Shown: piece by piece, positions 41,504 through 52,661 of the stretch
Layout of the letters: each line of letters begins with the position of its first letter
Numbering within the stretch: position 1 is the first letter of the stretch
DNA from: Chloroflexota bacterium
Lineage (GTDB): Bacteria > Chloroflexota > Anaerolineae > Anaerolineales > Villigracilaceae
Direction of reading: 5' to 3'
Assembly: GCA_016234555.1 (NCBI GenBank)
Contig: JACRBJ010000029.1
Coordinates: forward strand, 1-60,485
DNA: 60,485 bases
Notes under the pieces: generated by a model
Databases searched by the model: none
What the model was told of the DNA's origin: nothing
What the model saw: the letters and a program-made list of their open reading frames with translations, nothing else
Translations under genes and position numbers: made by a program

Positions 41504-43180
41504 TTACATTCCCATTTCCTTCAAAAACTTCTCGCGGTTGGCGGAGCGGGCGGTCTTGCCGCTGGAGGTTTTCACAATCCATTTTGAGTCGACGAGGTGG
41601 ACGTGGCGCAGGGCAATGGCTGAATTCTGCGAGATGTGACGGCGCAGAGCGTCGGCGATTTTCTGGCGTTCGGCGGGGTCTTCGGTATCAACCTCGGCGA
41701 CGATGACAACTTCCTCGGTACCGGCTTCGGGGTCTTCGATGCCAAAGGCGACGGCGCGCCCGGCATGAATGCCCGGCACTTCGTAAGCCAGCGATTCCAA
41801 ATCCTGCGGGTACACGTTCTTGCCACCAACGATGATCATATCCTTCTTGCGTCCCGCCACAAAGACTTCCCCGTTCAAAGTGTAACCGTAGTCGCCGGTT
41901 AGGTACCAGCCGTCGCGCAGAGCTTTCTCGGTTGCGTCGGGGCGATGATAATACCCGGTCAACATGCAGTCGCTTTGCAGGGCAATCTCGCCGATGACTC
42001 TGTCGGGTAGCACCCCGCCCGATTCGGACAGAATCCTGATTCGGGTATTGTCGAGCGCGCGTCCGGAGGACATCATCCGCAACGTGGGGTTTCCATCCAC
42101 TGGAGATTTGGCAACACGTTCGTTGATGTAGGACTCGCGGTCGATCTCGTCTGTGACTGGGTCAGTTGCCAATGGGGTTTGGGTGACGCCGAAGACGTTT
42201 TCCGCCATCGCGTAACTGCATTGGAGCGCGTTCATCCGCAAGCCGTATTTTTGGAAGCGCTGATAAAACGCCTGATGGCTCTCCCATTTGACGGGCTCAG
42301 AGCAGTTGGTGATGACCCGCCACGAAGAGAGGTCAACACCTTCGAGGTCGCGCTCGCGGACTTTGTGGGCGCAGAAGTTATAGGCAAAGTTCGGCAGCCA
42401 CGAAAGCGTCCCCTTGTAGCGGCTGACGGCTTGAAAAAGTTTGTGCGGCGCGCGCACCCAATCGAAGGGCGAAAGCAAAACTAGAGTGTTGCCCGAAAGA
42501 ATCGGCATGAGGAAGCCTGCGATCAATCCCATGTCGTGATAGAGCGGGAGCCACGAGACGAGGACGTCGGCTTTGGTGAGGGCAAGGGCGCGGGTGTACG
42601 CTCCAAGTTGATTCAACACCGCCCGATGTGAAAGTGCGACTCCCTTTTGCAAACCCGTTGTCCCAGACGAATGTTGCAACAGGACGATTTCTTCTGGTGA
42701 CTGAGTCAGCCCTGATAATTGATCGAAGTCCGGTTCGGACTCCGCTTCGAGTTGGCTTGTGAGCAAAACCTGGCGCACCGAGTCTCCAGCTTTCAACGCC
42801 GAGCGGACATCCGCTTCAAACTCAGGGTAGGTGACAATCGCCGCAGGCTGGGTAACAGCAATCAACGCGGAGAGGTCGGCGCGGTAGCGTTCGGGTGAAA
42901 GCTTCTCGGTCAGGAACGGCATGATTGAGGGAATCGCGCCGTGCAGGATCGCGCCCCAAAAAGCGTAAACCAAATCTTCGCCATGCTGAAGAATCAGCAC
43001 GGCAACTTCACCAGGTTGAATCCCAGCGGAGGCATACGCCTTTGTATAACGCGCAGAACCGAGGACAAGGTCGTGATACGAAATCGGGAGGTCTTCCTTC
43101 CCTGCATGCTGCATCACGATGGCTGTCTTTTGCGGCTGGGTTTGATAATTCTTATGGATGAGGTGGGCAAGTGTAGTCAT
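41504..43180 (-). CDS. Fatty acyl-AMP ligase (FAAL-type adenylate-forming enzyme)
   Basis: This 558-residue member of the ANL superfamily has the ATP-binding P-loop [24 protein letters not shown], the YAMAENVFG core motif, YLTGDYGY and the Lys-containing tail KTSSGKTAR with catalytic Lys near the C-terminus. The LPLYHDMG signature and the order of motifs fit fatty acyl-AMP ligases, which load acyl chains onto an acyl carrier protein. An ACP gene lies directly upstream. I chose the ATG at 43178-43180; the frame runs to a TTG at 43258 through repeat-like sequence. No polyketide synthase or acyltransferase is in the window. Confidence 0.85.
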   Translation of the reverse strand: MTTLAHLIHKNYQTQPQKTAIVMQHAGKEDLPISYHDLVLGSARYTKAYASAGIQPGEVAVLILQHGEDLVYAFWGAILHGAIPSIMPFLTEKLSPERYRADLSALIAVTQPAAIVTYPEFEADVRSALKAGDSVRQVLLTSQLEAESEPDFDQLSGLTQSPEEIVLLQHSSGTTGLQKGVALSHRAVLNQLGAYTRALALTKADVLVSWLPLYHDMGLIAGFLMPILSGNTLVLLSPFDWVRAPHKLFQAVSRYKGTLSWLPNFAYNFCAHKVRERDLEGVDLSSWRVITNCSEPVKWESHQAFYQRFQKYGLRMNALQCSYAMAENVFGVTQTPLATDPVTDEIDRESYINERVAKSPVDGNPTLRMMSSGRALDNTRIRILSESGGVLPDRVIGEIALQSDCMLTGYYHRPDATEKALRDGWYLTGDYGYTLNGEVFVAGRKKDMIIVGGKNVYPQDLESLAYEVPGIHAGRAVAFGIEDPEAGTEEVVIVAEVDTEDPAERQKIADALRRHISQNSAIALRHVHLVDSKWIVKTSSGKTARSANREKFLKEMGM

Positions 43181-43219
43181 AAACTGAGGGAGTCCAACCG
43201 CTTCGCGCCCGTTGTTGGC

Positions 43220-43247
43220 TGTCAAAAGTCGGGAGACTTTGGACTCC
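43220..43247. repeat. Four-unit heptamer-like repeat between ACP and FAAL genes
   Basis: The units are TGTCAAA, AGTCGGG, AGACTTT and GGACTCC. The AGTC/GACT words are shared with the repeat at 17578-17626. They form a small palindrome. Confidence 0.45.
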
Positions 43248-43264
43248 GTATGCTCCAAGCGAAT

Positions 43265-43507
43265 TTACTGCCTCGACATAATCAATTTGGCGAGAGCTTC
43301 CAGCGAATCGAAAGTATCCGCATTGAGTTCGGTATCCTCAATGCGGACGCCAAAAGTATCCTCGACGAACAGGCTGACATCCATCAGGCTGAACGAGTCG
43401 ATCAATCCGCTGGAAATGAGCGGTTCAGTGGCACTGATCACGCGCTTGGGCTGTTTGAGAATTTTCGTGACAATGAAATTGGAAAGCTGGGTGATGATTT
43501 CTTCCAT
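43265..43507 (-). CDS. Acyl carrier protein
   Basis: This 80-residue acyl carrier protein has the phosphopantetheine attachment motif [16 protein letters not shown], with Ser38 as the attachment site in D-S (the second residue is F rather than L). The C-terminal helix [16 protein letters not shown] is also typical. It is most likely the partner of the downstream fatty acyl-AMP ligase. The usual ACP core DSL is replaced by DSF, seen in acyl carriers of specialised pathways. The ATG is preceded by GAGGATGAG. Confidence 0.88.
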   Translation of the reverse strand: MEEIITQLSNFIVTKILKQPKRVISATEPLISSGLIDSFSLMDVSLFVEDTFGVRIEDTELNADTFDSLEALAKLIMSRQ

Positions 43508-43618
43508 GTCTCATCCTCTTTTTCGGGAATGGTTCCTGCAGGCGGGGATTTTACTTCAAAATTGCGTCCGTTCAGCCGTCCCATGCGGTATGATTGCCCA
43601 ATCTGGAGGCTTGAACTC

Positions 43619-44152
43619 ATGGCGCTCACATCATGGAAAATCCTGGGATCGAAGTACGTGCGTCCGCGCTACCGGTTTGACCAAATCGAACTTCCCAACG
43701 GCAAAACATTCGAGGCAGTCGCGCTCGAGTTTCGCAGTTGGGCTTCTGTGCTGGCTTTGACCAAAAACCAGGAAGTGGTTCTGGTCAGGCAGTTTCGTCA
43801 CGCCGCGCAGGCAGTCGTTTGGGAATTCCCCGGCGGCGTGGTGGACGACGGCGAAAGTCCGCTCGAAGGGGCGCGGCGCGAACTGGCGGAAGAGACAGGT
43901 TACACAACATCCAAACTAATTGAGGTTGGAAAGTTTTATCCCAACCCCGCCCTGCAAACAAACCTGATGTATGGCTATCTGGCATTCGACGCCGAGAAAA
44001 CAGACATCCAAAGACTCGACGACGCCGAGGACATTGAAGTGCATCTCGTCCCGCTCGATGAATTAATCGCCATGACCAAGCGCGGAGAGTTTGATAACGG
44101 ATTGCAGGTTGCCGTGCTTTTCCATGCCCTTGCCTACCTCAACCGCATCTGA
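43619..44152 (+). CDS. Nudix hydrolase (ADP-ribose/NDP-sugar pyrophosphatase type)
   Basis: This 177-residue protein carries the complete Nudix box [24 protein letters not shown] (Gx5Ex7REUxEExGU) with the metal-binding Glu residues. The upstream [16 protein letters not shown] and the downstream [15 protein letters not shown] are typical of ADP-ribose pyrophosphatases. It would hydrolyse nucleoside diphosphate linked to sugar or another moiety. GGAGG lies 9 bp before the ATG at 43619. It is divergent from the ACP-FAAL operon, and 3 bp separate it from the next gene, so the two are co-transcribed. Confidence 0.88.
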   Translation: MALTSWKILGSKYVRPRYRFDQIELPNGKTFEAVALEFRSWASVLALTKNQEVVLVRQFRHAAQAVVWEFPGGVVDDGESPLEGARRELAEETGYTTSKLIEVGKFYPNPALQTNLMYGYLAFDAEKTDIQRLDDAEDIEVHLVPLDELIAMTKRGEFDNGLQVAVLFHALAYLNRI

Positions 44153-44155
44153 TCT

Positions 44156-46060
<1,905 letters not shown>

Positions 46061-46215
46061 AACCATTTACCAATCCCCTCATCGGGCGTAAAATAGCCAC
46101 GCCGCAAAGGCAAGGAAAAGATGTACACCACAGACGAGAGTGACCTTAGTTCATCAGATAATAACCCGCCCAGTATAGGACGCTGGGCACAGGACGTGTT
46201 TAATTCAAGATCGAC

Positions 46216-46250
46216 CGTCACGTAGGCGCGTGCGCGCCCCTGCGTGATGT
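46216..46250. repeat. GC-rich hairpin before corA
   Basis: TCACGTAGGCGCG and CGCGCCCCTGCGTGA pair with two bulged bases. It may affect corA mRNA or be a dispersed repeat. The rest of 46061-46272 has no gene. Confidence 0.5.
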
Positions 46251-46272
46251 TAATTCACGCAAGGAGGCTGCC

Positions 46273-47199
46273 ATGCTGACCATTTACAAAACAACCGAAC
46301 AAGGGCTGGAAACGCTGGAAACGATGGCAAACGGCGCTTGGGTCAATGCCATAGACCCGACGCCCGATGAGATGGAAAAGCTCATCAACTGGGGGATGGA
46401 TATGGACTACATCAACTATTCCCTCGACCAGGACGAAATGGCGCGTATGGAACGCGATGAAGAATACACCTTCATCCTGCTTCGCATTCCCATGTACCAG
46501 CCCGAAAGCGACATCCCCTACAACACCGTCCCGCTCGGAATGATGATCCTCGGCAACAAGATCATCACTGTCTGCCGCTATAACAGCGACATCTTCATCC
46601 CGCTCACCAACGGCAAGCATCGCTACCTGAAGACAGGCAAACGCTACCGCCTCGCCCTTTACATCTTTTTGGAAACCGCATCCCGCTACCTGAACTTATT
46701 GCGCGAGATCAACCGCGCCACCGACCTTGTGGAAGACCAGCTGCAAAAGTCCACCCGCAACCGCGAAGTGCTCGAACTCCTCAAGTACCAGAAATGCCTC
46801 ACCTACTTTGCAACCGCGCTCCGCTCCAACGAGGTGATGATGGAACGCGTCCAAAAGACCCAGCTCTTCAATTATTACGAGGAAGACCAGGACCTGCTCG
46901 AAGACGTGCTCACCGAAAACCAGCAGGCAATCCAAATGACCAGCATCGCCACCGAAATTCTTTCAGGCATGATGGACGCCTTCGCCTCGATCATCTCCAA
47001 CAACCTCAACGGCGTAATGAAAGCGCTGGCGGCGCTCACCATTATCGTCAACATGCCCGCCCTGGTCGCCGCGTTTTACGGCATGAACGTCGCCCTGCCT
47101 GGCGAAGGACATCCGTACGCATTTCTCATGGTCTTTGGCATCTCGCTCGCATTGACCGCCACAGCCACCTACATCTTCTACAAACGGGATTGGTTCTAA
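46273..47199 (+). CDS. CorA-type Mg2+/Co2+ channel
   Basis: This 308-residue protein has a long soluble N-terminal alpha/beta and helical domain and two C-terminal transmembrane helices. The diagnostic pore motif G-M-N at residues 270-272 (FYGMNVAL) ends the first. The loop carries the acidic, conserved GEGHPYAF variant of the E-x-N region. CorA channels import Mg2+ as homopentamers, gated by intracellular Mg2+. GGAGG precedes the ATG, and the stop directly precedes the SMP-30-like gene start (TAA then ATG). Confidence 0.88.
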   Translation: MLTIYKTTEQGLETLETMANGAWVNAIDPTPDEMEKLINWGMDMDYINYSLDQDEMARMERDEEYTFILLRIPMYQPESDIPYNTVPLGMMILGNKIITVCRYNSDIFIPLTNGKHRYLKTGKRYRLALYIFLETASRYLNLLREINRATDLVEDQLQKSTRNREVLELLKYQKCLTYFATALRSNEVMMERVQKTQLFNYYEEDQDLLEDVLTENQQAIQMTSIATEILSGMMDAFASIISNNLNGVMKALAALTIIVNMPALVAAFYGMNVALPGEGHPYAFLMVFGISLALTATATYIFYKRDWF

Positions 47200-48069
47200 A
47201 TGAAAGCCGAATTACTTCTCGACGCAAAAGCCACCCTCGGCGAAGGTCCCGTGTGGGATGCAAAATCCCAAACCCTCTACTGGATCGACATCCTCAAAAA
47301 GCGAATCTATGCGGGCACAGAGGTCATCGCCCAGTTGGATAAATTCATCGGATGCCTTGCCCTTCATCCAAACGGGACTCTCCTCACCGCCTTGAGCGAT
47401 GGCGAAGGGCTTTCTTCCTTCGTGGACCTCCAGCCTGATTCGTCCCAGCAGAGCGTTCTCGCGGCTGTAAATGAATCTGCCAATACCCGCTTCAACGACG
47501 GCAAGTGTGATCCCGCTGGGCGCTTCCTTGCTGGCACAATGGCAATGAACGAGAGCGACCCCACTGGCGCGTTGTATTCCTTCAACGGCAAGCAGGTGAC
47601 AAAATTATTTGGCGGCGTGACCATCTCCAACGGCTTGACTTGGAGTCCCGACCACAAAACTTTTTACTACATTGATACGCCCACTCGCAAAGTCCAAGCC
47701 TTTGACTACGACCTCGCCACGGGACAAATCGCAAATCCGCGCACAGCGATTCGCATCGCCGATACTTTGGGCTGGCCTGACGGCATGACCTCCGACACCG
47801 ACGGCAAGCTATGGATCGCGCTCTGGGGCGGCGCGCAAGTCACAAAATGGAATCCGCAAACGGGTAAACTGCTGGAGCAAATCCCCGTCCCAGCCTTGCA
47901 GACGTCATCCTGCATCTTCGGTGGAAAAGATATGAACGAGCTATACGTCACGTCCGCAAGAAAAGGTATGAGCGAAGTGGACCTGAAAAAATACCCGCTC
48001 TCAGGCGGGCTGTTCAAGGTGGAGACAAAAGTCACGGGCATGCCGTCGCTTGAGTTCATCCCCCGTTGA
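47200..48069 (+). CDS. SMP-30/gluconolactonase-like six-bladed propeller lactonase
   Basis: This 289-residue protein is of the SMP-30/gluconolaconase/LRE family. Metal-ligand residues are visible as E in LGEGPVW, N in RFNDGKCDPAGRF, N in ISNGLTW and D in WPDGMTSD. Such enzymes hydrolyse sugar lactones with Ca2+/Zn2+. It is translationally adjacent to corA (no gap), which links the two by transcription but not by known function. Its last 14 bases overlap the end of the convergent metallopeptidase-like gene. Confidence 0.87.
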   Translation: MKAELLLDAKATLGEGPVWDAKSQTLYWIDILKKRIYAGTEVIAQLDKFIGCLALHPNGTLLTALSDGEGLSSFVDLQPDSSQQSVLAAVNESANTRFNDGKCDPAGRFLAGTMAMNESDPTGALYSFNGKQVTKLFGGVTISNGLTWSPDHKTFYYIDTPTRKVQAFDYDLATGQIANPRTAIRIADTLGWPDGMTSDTDGKLWIALWGGAQVTKWNPQTGKLLEQIPVPALQTSSCIFGGKDMNELYVTSARKGMSEVDLKKYPLSGGLFKVETKVTGMPSLEFIPR

Positions 48070-48805
48070 CTCGCTGAATCGCTGACTCAACAAACTCCCA
48101 CCGTTTGGTTTTTGTGTAATCCCCGCCTTCGGGATAAAAATACCGCGCATAATCAGACCAGTTGTCCGCGATGCCGTAGATCGGGTCTTTTGTCCTGTTG
48201 GGGAGAAGATACCGTTCGATGCGACCGTGAGCCGTCCGCGAAAGCGGATTGTTCCGTCCCCAGCCGCAATACATCGCGACTGATTCAGCGAAGTCCTCCT
48301 TGCGATTGAAATTCCAGTTCGAGCCGCTGGGCTTGTCGCCGTAGAAATAACCATAGGCATTGACGCCGGGCTTCCTGCCGTAAAACCCAGGTTTGGACTC
48401 CGCACCTTTCAACCCTGCATCCCATTCCTCGGGGATTCCTTTTTTCGTCTCGGACAGTTTCAGGTCGGTCAGTCCTCCCGTGAACTCCTCCAGCTTCAGC
48501 GACAACTTCCAGCCATTTTTCGCATCCCAGACGTGCGCCAATTCGTGTATCACCGACCACGCGCTGAGTCGACCCGTTGCGCTCAATTGAATCCTGTCCT
48601 TGTAAGCCAGCGCAAGTTTTGACCCCACATCCGCTCTTTCGATCAACACCTCCCCGAGCAGGCGCGTGAAGTTTTCACGTCCGCCCATCACGTCCGCGAA
48701 CAAGGCAATGGACGAATGAAGGAGTTCGAGGTCATCTGCAAGCCAGTTTTTCTCCCCAGCAATTTTGATTTGGAAGTCACGCAGGCTGGTTATGATTTGT
48801 TTCAT
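48056..48805 (-). CDS. Putative zinc metallopeptidase (HExxH)
   Basis: This 249-residue protein has an HELAHVWD zinc-binding motif near residue 95 in a helix (SAWSVIHELAHVWDAK). A downstream EDFAESVAMY acidic motif probably gives the third ligand. I do not recognise the family; the spacing resembles small gluzincins. I chose ATG 48803-48805 (MKQIITSLRDF) because TATACT on the minus strand (48812-48817) ends 6 bp upstream; the ORF could start at 48826. There is no signal peptide. It is convergent with the SMP-30 gene, overlapping by 14 bp. Confidence 0.6.
   Translation of the reverse strand: MKQIITSLRDFQIKIAGEKNWLADDLELLHSSIALFADVMGGRENFTRLLGEVLIERADVGSKLALAYKDRIQLSATGRLSAWSVIHELAHVWDAKNGWKLSLKLEEFTGGLTDLKLSETKKGIPEEWDAGLKGAESKPGFYGRKPGVNAYGYFYGDKPSGSNWNFNRKEDFAESVAMYCGWGRNNPLSRTAHGRIERYLLPNRTKDPIYGIADNWSDYARYFYPEGGDYTKTKRWEFVESAIQRVNGG
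48065..48088. repeat. Octamer repeat at the 3' overlap of two convergent genes
   Basis: The units are GTTGACTC, GCTGAATC and GCTGACTC. It is the complement of the word at 11669-11716. Confidence 0.6.
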
Positions 48806-48864
48806 GCTGGAAGTATAAACCAACATGCCCGCCCCGACATGGAACGTCAGGGCACAGTTACAAA

Positions 48865-48931
48865 GCCGCCCGCGGCGGCTAAGCCTGCGCAGCAGGCTTC
48901 GTAAATATGGCGCGGGGATTTATTCCCGTGC
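48865..48931. repeat. Three consecutive hairpins between two peptidase genes
   Basis: The stems GCCGCC/GGCGGC (48865-48879), AAGCCTGC/GCAGGCTT (48881-48899) and GCGCGGGG/TCCCGTGC (48910-48931) follow each other. They lie between the stop of the YgjP-like gene (48934) and the start of the next gene, in a region that could be transcribed from either. Confidence 0.65.
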
Positions 48932-48933
48932 GG

Positions 48934-49602
48934 TTACAAACTCAACCTCTCCCCATTCTCCCGCAACCACTTTCTGTGACGTTTATAGTCGGGACAAATC
49001 GTCTCGACCAGCTTCCAGAATTTACGGGAGTGATTCTTCACCCGCAGGTGGGCGAGTTCATGCGCAACGACATAATCGATCACCTCCAGCGGAGCCATCA
49101 CCAGCCGCCAGGTGAAGTTCAACGTGCCAGTGGAACTGCATGAACCCCAGCGCGTTTTAGCGGACGAGATTTTCACCTGACTGGGCGTGAAGCCATGTCG
49201 CTGTGAATATTCCCTGACCCGCTCGGAGATGATTTCAAACGCCCGCTCCTTGTACCAGTGGACAAAGTACGCCTCACCCCTCTCCCGCGCGGACTGGCTG
49301 AGAGTGAAGCCATCGTTGAATTGCAGAGCAAGCTTTTGCCTCTCAACCAGCTTTAACTCAAAAGGAGAACCGAGGAAGAGAAAGGTCTCGCCACCGGCAT
49401 ATTGTTTTTTCAAAACAGGCTGCGCGGACTTTATCTTCTCCCGCGTGCGTGTGATCCAATCCGTTTTTTGCTGAATGAAGGAGTCGATTTCCGCTTGAGG
49501 CACGCGCAGCGGCGCGCGGACGGTGAATGTCCCGTCACGCTCGACGATCAGCGCAATAGTCCTGCGTTTACTGCGGATGAGTTTATCAATTTGGATTTGC
49601 AT
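48934..49602 (-). CDS. YgjP/SprT-like M48-type metallopeptidase (DUF45)
   Basis: This 222-residue protein of the YgjP-like family has the motif HELAHLRVKNHSRKFW (HExxH followed by a third His). AKTRWGSCSSTGTLNF occurs before it, both diagnostic. The family's physiological role is not settled. I chose the ATG at 49600-49602 (MQIQIDKLIR); the longer frame passes through a terminator hairpin. The U-tract of that terminator ends at this ATG, so its expression probably depends on readthrough or on a nearby promoter. Confidence 0.8.
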   Translation of the reverse strand: MQIQIDKLIRSKRRTIALIVERDGTFTVRAPLRVPQAEIDSFIQQKTDWITRTREKIKSAQPVLKKQYAGGETFLFLGSPFELKLVERQKLALQFNDGFTLSQSARERGEAYFVHWYKERAFEIISERVREYSQRHGFTPSQVKISSAKTRWGSCSSTGTLNFTWRLVMAPLEVIDYVVAHELAHLRVKNHSRKFWKLVETICPDYKRHRKWLRENGERLSL

Positions 49603-49626
49603 AAAATAAAACCGCCTTCGGGCGGT
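49603..49626 (-). terminator. Terminator after dgkA, directly in front of the next start codon
   Basis: On the minus strand ACCGCC-CGAA-GGCGGT (6-bp stem, tetraloop) is followed by TTTTATTT, which runs into the ATG at 49602. Confidence 0.75.
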
Positions 49627-50012
49627 CATAAATTAAATAACAAAGTCAACTTCGCCCACAACGGCGGACCTAAAATCAGCAGACCCACCAGAATCGCGGC
49701 GAGGGCGGCAACCAACACTGCCGCCGCGCCCACGTCCTTGCCGATCTTTGCCAGCGGGTGGATTTCAGGACTGGCAAGGTCAACCACCGCTTCGATGGAC
49801 GTGTTCAAAAATTCCGCCGCAAAGACCATTGCAGTGGTCAGAATGAGAACTGCCCAATCGCGGGCGGGGAGTCCCAGCCAGAGTCCAACGATTAGAACAG
49901 CGGTTGCCACCGCAGTGTGAATCCAAATATTTTGTTGCGTCCGCAGGGCGTAGTGCCAGCCATGAAACGCGTAGCGGAACGAGGCAATTCGGGAGGAGAA
50001 AAAGGATTTCAT
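49626..50012 (-). CDS. Diacylglycerol/undecaprenol kinase family protein (DgkA-like)
   Basis: This 128-residue integral membrane protein is of the DgkA family. The hallmark segment is FAAEFLNTSIEAVVDL with the catalytic Glu, followed by KIGKDVGAAAVLVAA. Three helices (about residues 33-48, 52-72 and 92-118) are visible. It is the second DgkA paralogue of the window; the Asn/Thr pattern and the DLASPEIHPLAKIGKD stretch match undecaprenol kinases of Firmicutes. It lies between ybeY and a YgjP-like gene, a common neighbourhood (ybeY-dgkA) that supports undecaprenol recycling. Its stop lies at the base of the terminator. Confidence 0.87.
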   Translation of the reverse strand: MKSFFSSRIASFRYAFHGWHYALRTQQNIWIHTAVATAVLIVGLWLGLPARDWAVLILTTAMVFAAEFLNTSIEAVVDLASPEIHPLAKIGKDVGAAAVLVAALAAILVGLLILGPPLWAKLTLLFNL

Positions 50013-50018
50013 TGTCTT

Positions 50019-50095
50019 TTTACCGCGAAGAGCGCGAAGCTTCCAAACAAAAAAGATTTCTTGGCGTTCCTTGGCGTGCTTCGCAGTGAATCAGC
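50019..50095. repeat. Repeat of GCGAAG/CTTGGCG words between ybeY and dgkA
   Basis: The words ACCGCGAAG, AGCGCGAAGC, then GGCGTTCCTTGGCG and GCTTCGCAGTG form an imperfect large hairpin (GAAGC against GCTTC). It has the form of a dispersed intergenic repeat. Confidence 0.55.
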
Positions 50096-50546
50096 TTTCC
50101 TGCACCTTGATGTGTCCAAGCCCCAGCTTTGACATGACCTCCGCCTGCGCCTTCCACATGCGGGCTTTTTCCCTTGCCTTGGCATGGTCGTGACCAAGCA
50201 AGTGCAGCGTGCCGTGCACCACCAGCAACTGTACTTCAGCTTCGAGGGGATGTCCCGCCGCTTTGGCTTGCTTTTTAGCGCGAGGAATCGAGATGAGGAT
50301 GTCGCCCAAATAGCGGATGCCCGTTTCAGGATCTTCCTCGTCAGCAGGGAAGGAAAGCACATCGGTAGGCGCATCCACTCCAAGGTAGTCGCGGTTCAGT
50401 TCGTGGAGTTGGGCATCGTCGGTCAGGACAATCGTCAGGGCGGAATCCAAATCCGCAGATTCAGTTTCCAGCGTCAGCACGGCGGCGCGTTCCAAAAGAG
50501 ACGTGTCAGAAAAACGCGCTGCGTGCCGTTGATCAATGTGAATCAT
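50091..50546 (-). CDS. ybeY: Endoribonuclease YbeY (rRNA maturation factor)
   Basis: This 151-residue protein has the zinc motif HGTLHLLGHDH (H-x3-H-x4-G-x-D-H) near residues 113-123 and the preceding VLSFPADEEDPETG (where family members have LSFP). YbeY is a single-strand-specific endoribonuclease that matures the 16S rRNA 3' end and monitors ribosome quality. It overlaps the end of the PgpH-like gene by 14 bp, so it is coupled to it. The ATG at 50546 has AAAAGAAA upstream. The gene order pgpH-ybeY-dgkA is the standard Gram-positive one. Confidence 0.92.
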   Translation of the reverse strand: MIHIDQRHAARFSDTSLLERAAVLTLETESADLDSALTIVLTDDAQLHELNRDYLGVDAPTDVLSFPADEEDPETGIRYLGDILISIPRAKKQAKAAGHPLEAEVQLLVVHGTLHLLGHDHAKAREKARMWKAQAEVMSKLGLGHIKVQES

Positions 50547-52653
50547 TTTCTTTTCTCGCAGACATCAAAGTGGTATCCTGGTCGGAAGTCTTTGCGTTGG
50601 GATATTGAATACGCGGATGATAGGTCCCGCGCAGGGTGGTGACGAAGGACTCGGTGATCAGGTTCAGGTCGCGGAGCGTGAGCAGGGTGTCGTCGAGTTG
50701 ATTGTATTTCTGCACGGTCTCGATCACGTTGCGGACAAGGGCGCGCAATCCGTCATCGTCTGCGGGACGTTCGGCGCGGGCGCGGGCTTCGGCAGCATCC
50801 GCCAGCATCAGCAGGGCGGTTTCGCGCGAACTCGGTCGCGGACCCGGGTAACGGAACTTCTCGATGTCCACGCGGGTTGGGTCACCGCCAGCCGCCTGCA
50901 TCGCCTGTCCATATTGATAGCGGGTGATCAACGTGCCGTGATGTTCAAGGATGAAATCATGCAGCCGCTCAGGCAGGCGGTGCTTTTTCGCGAGTTGCAC
51001 GCCGTCGGTCACGTGGCGGATGATGGTCGCGGCGGATTCTTCGGGCGGGATGTCGTGATGGGCATTGACGTTGCCCGGGATTTGGTTCTCAATGAAGTAG
51101 GTCGGGTTGAGCGCCTTGCCGATGTCGTGGAACTGCGCCCCGACTCGGGTCAAGAGCGGGTCGGCGCCGATTTTCTCAGCCGCCTGCTCCGCCAGGTTGG
51201 CAACCTGCAAGCTGTGTTGGTAGGTCCCAGGGGCATTACGCAGGAAGAATTGCAGGAGCGGATAATCGGGGCGGGAAATGTCGAGCAGTTGGAAGACGGT
51301 CGTCAGACCGAGAGTTTGAGCGAGGAGATATTGAAGCAGGAGGGTGATGCTGGCGGCGGAGAATCCAGCAAAGAGGGACGCGATAACAAATTGGACAATG
51401 CCCAACAGGTCGAGGGTGAAAAAGGGCAGGCGATACGCCATCAGCACGACCAGGCCCGAAAGCGAGATGGCGGCCCCCGCCCGCACAAATCCCCAAAAGC
51501 GGCGGACGGGCCCCAGCGCCAGCAAGCCAATCAACGACGAGAACATGTAATACGGCGCAAGGTCGAGCGTGTTCGACAGACCGTACGACGCCAGCAGGCT
51601 CAACGGGATGGCAATCACCAGACCCGTTTCCAAACCGTACAGGGCGGTGATCAACAGTCCAGCCGCTTGCAGGGGATAACCATAAGGCGCGAGCGTGCGA
51701 TTTGTAAACAGCCTTGCGCCAAGCAAAAAGACAATAAAGATAAGTGCGATCACCATCAGGCTGCGCGCATCGTTGACCACCACCGTGCGTTTGCGGCGAT
51801 AGAAGTACATCGGCACGAAGACGGCGGAAAGCACGATGACTGCCGTCGCGCCGAGCATATCCTCCCAGCGTTGACCGGTGCTGATCATGCCAAGCTGTTG
51901 GAAGGCTTCCATGTCGGCAGGGGTGATGATCTCCCCCGCGGGTGCGATGGTTTCCCCGGCTTTGTAGGTTCGCACAACTGGCTTCACGGTATCACGCGCA
52001 GCCTGACGCGCCGCAACCGTCAATTCCTCGCTGTAGAAACTGTTCGGCACCACGAAGGCTGTCACCAGTTCGGTCACCAGCGTGGACTGCTGCTCGTTCA
52101 AGGTCAGGCTGACGGAAGAGGAAACGCCCGCCTGCGCCGCTTCGAGTTTGTCTTCGAGAATTGCGCGGCGCATAATCTGTTCCAACACTCGCAGCGCTTC
52201 AGACTGCGCGGACTCCCAGCGGGTGTCGGAAATGCCGACCACGTAGTCAATCGTCTCCAGCTTCAAACGGACATCGCTCAGTTCGACCAGGTTCGATTTC
52301 CTCTCCTCGAGCGACAGTTCGGGATTTGTCCGCACCGAGGTGATGTACTGCATCGCGGTTCGCAACCGTTCGATCTGCTGACGGGCGATGGCTGGGTCGG
52401 GCTGCGTGTACACGGACTCGACTTTGCTCTCGGCTGCCTTACGCGCCTCCTCGGTTCGCACCTCGCTGACGTATTCGATGTCGCGCGGAGACTGCATGGT
52501 GTATTGCAGCACCACGCCAACGTCCAACGCCTGCGTGGTCGGGCGCAAGGTGATGGGCATGGTCAGAATCACAAACGAGACAAGACTGACCGCAAGAATC
52601 AAGACGATTTGCAGGACTCGAAGGCGGAGGGTGGCGGGAGGACGAGGGGGCAT
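50533..52653 (-). CDS. PgpH-like membrane HD-domain phosphodiesterase (7TMR-HD)
   Basis: This 706-residue protein has an N-terminal TM helix (about residues 12-32), an extracellular region of about 240 residues (7TMR-HDED), seven transmembrane helices (about 275-455) and a C-terminal HD domain. The metal motif is HDIGK near residue 507, with HHDIPPEESA and LEHHGT following. In Gram-positive bacteria PgpH hydrolyses c-di-AMP, and the conserved neighbour ybeY supports this assignment. I chose the ATG at 52651-52653 (MPPRPPAT); a GTG at 52674 lies inside the hairpin upstream. Confidence 0.85.
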   Translation of the reverse strand: MPPRPPATLRLRVLQIVLILAVSLVSFVILTMPITLRPTTQALDVGVVLQYTMQSPRDIEYVSEVRTEEARKAAESKVESVYTQPDPAIARQQIERLRTAMQYITSVRTNPELSLEERKSNLVELSDVRLKLETIDYVVGISDTRWESAQSEALRVLEQIMRRAILEDKLEAAQAGVSSSVSLTLNEQQSTLVTELVTAFVVPNSFYSEELTVAARQAARDTVKPVVRTYKAGETIAPAGEIITPADMEAFQQLGMISTGQRWEDMLGATAVIVLSAVFVPMYFYRRKRTVVVNDARSLMVIALIFIVFLLGARLFTNRTLAPYGYPLQAAGLLITALYGLETGLVIAIPLSLLASYGLSNTLDLAPYYMFSSLIGLLALGPVRRFWGFVRAGAAISLSGLVVLMAYRLPFFTLDLLGIVQFVIASLFAGFSAASITLLLQYLLAQTLGLTTVFQLLDISRPDYPLLQFFLRNAPGTYQHSLQVANLAEQAAEKIGADPLLTRVGAQFHDIGKALNPTYFIENQIPGNVNAHHDIPPEESAATIIRHVTDGVQLAKKHRLPERLHDFILEHHGTLITRYQYGQAMQAAGGDPTRVDIEKFRYPGPRPSSRETALLMLADAAEARARAERPADDDGLRALVRNVIETVQKYNQLDDTLLTLRDLNLITESFVTTLRGTYHPRIQYPNAKTSDQDTTLMSARKENDSH

Positions 52654-52661
52654 AAGATCAA

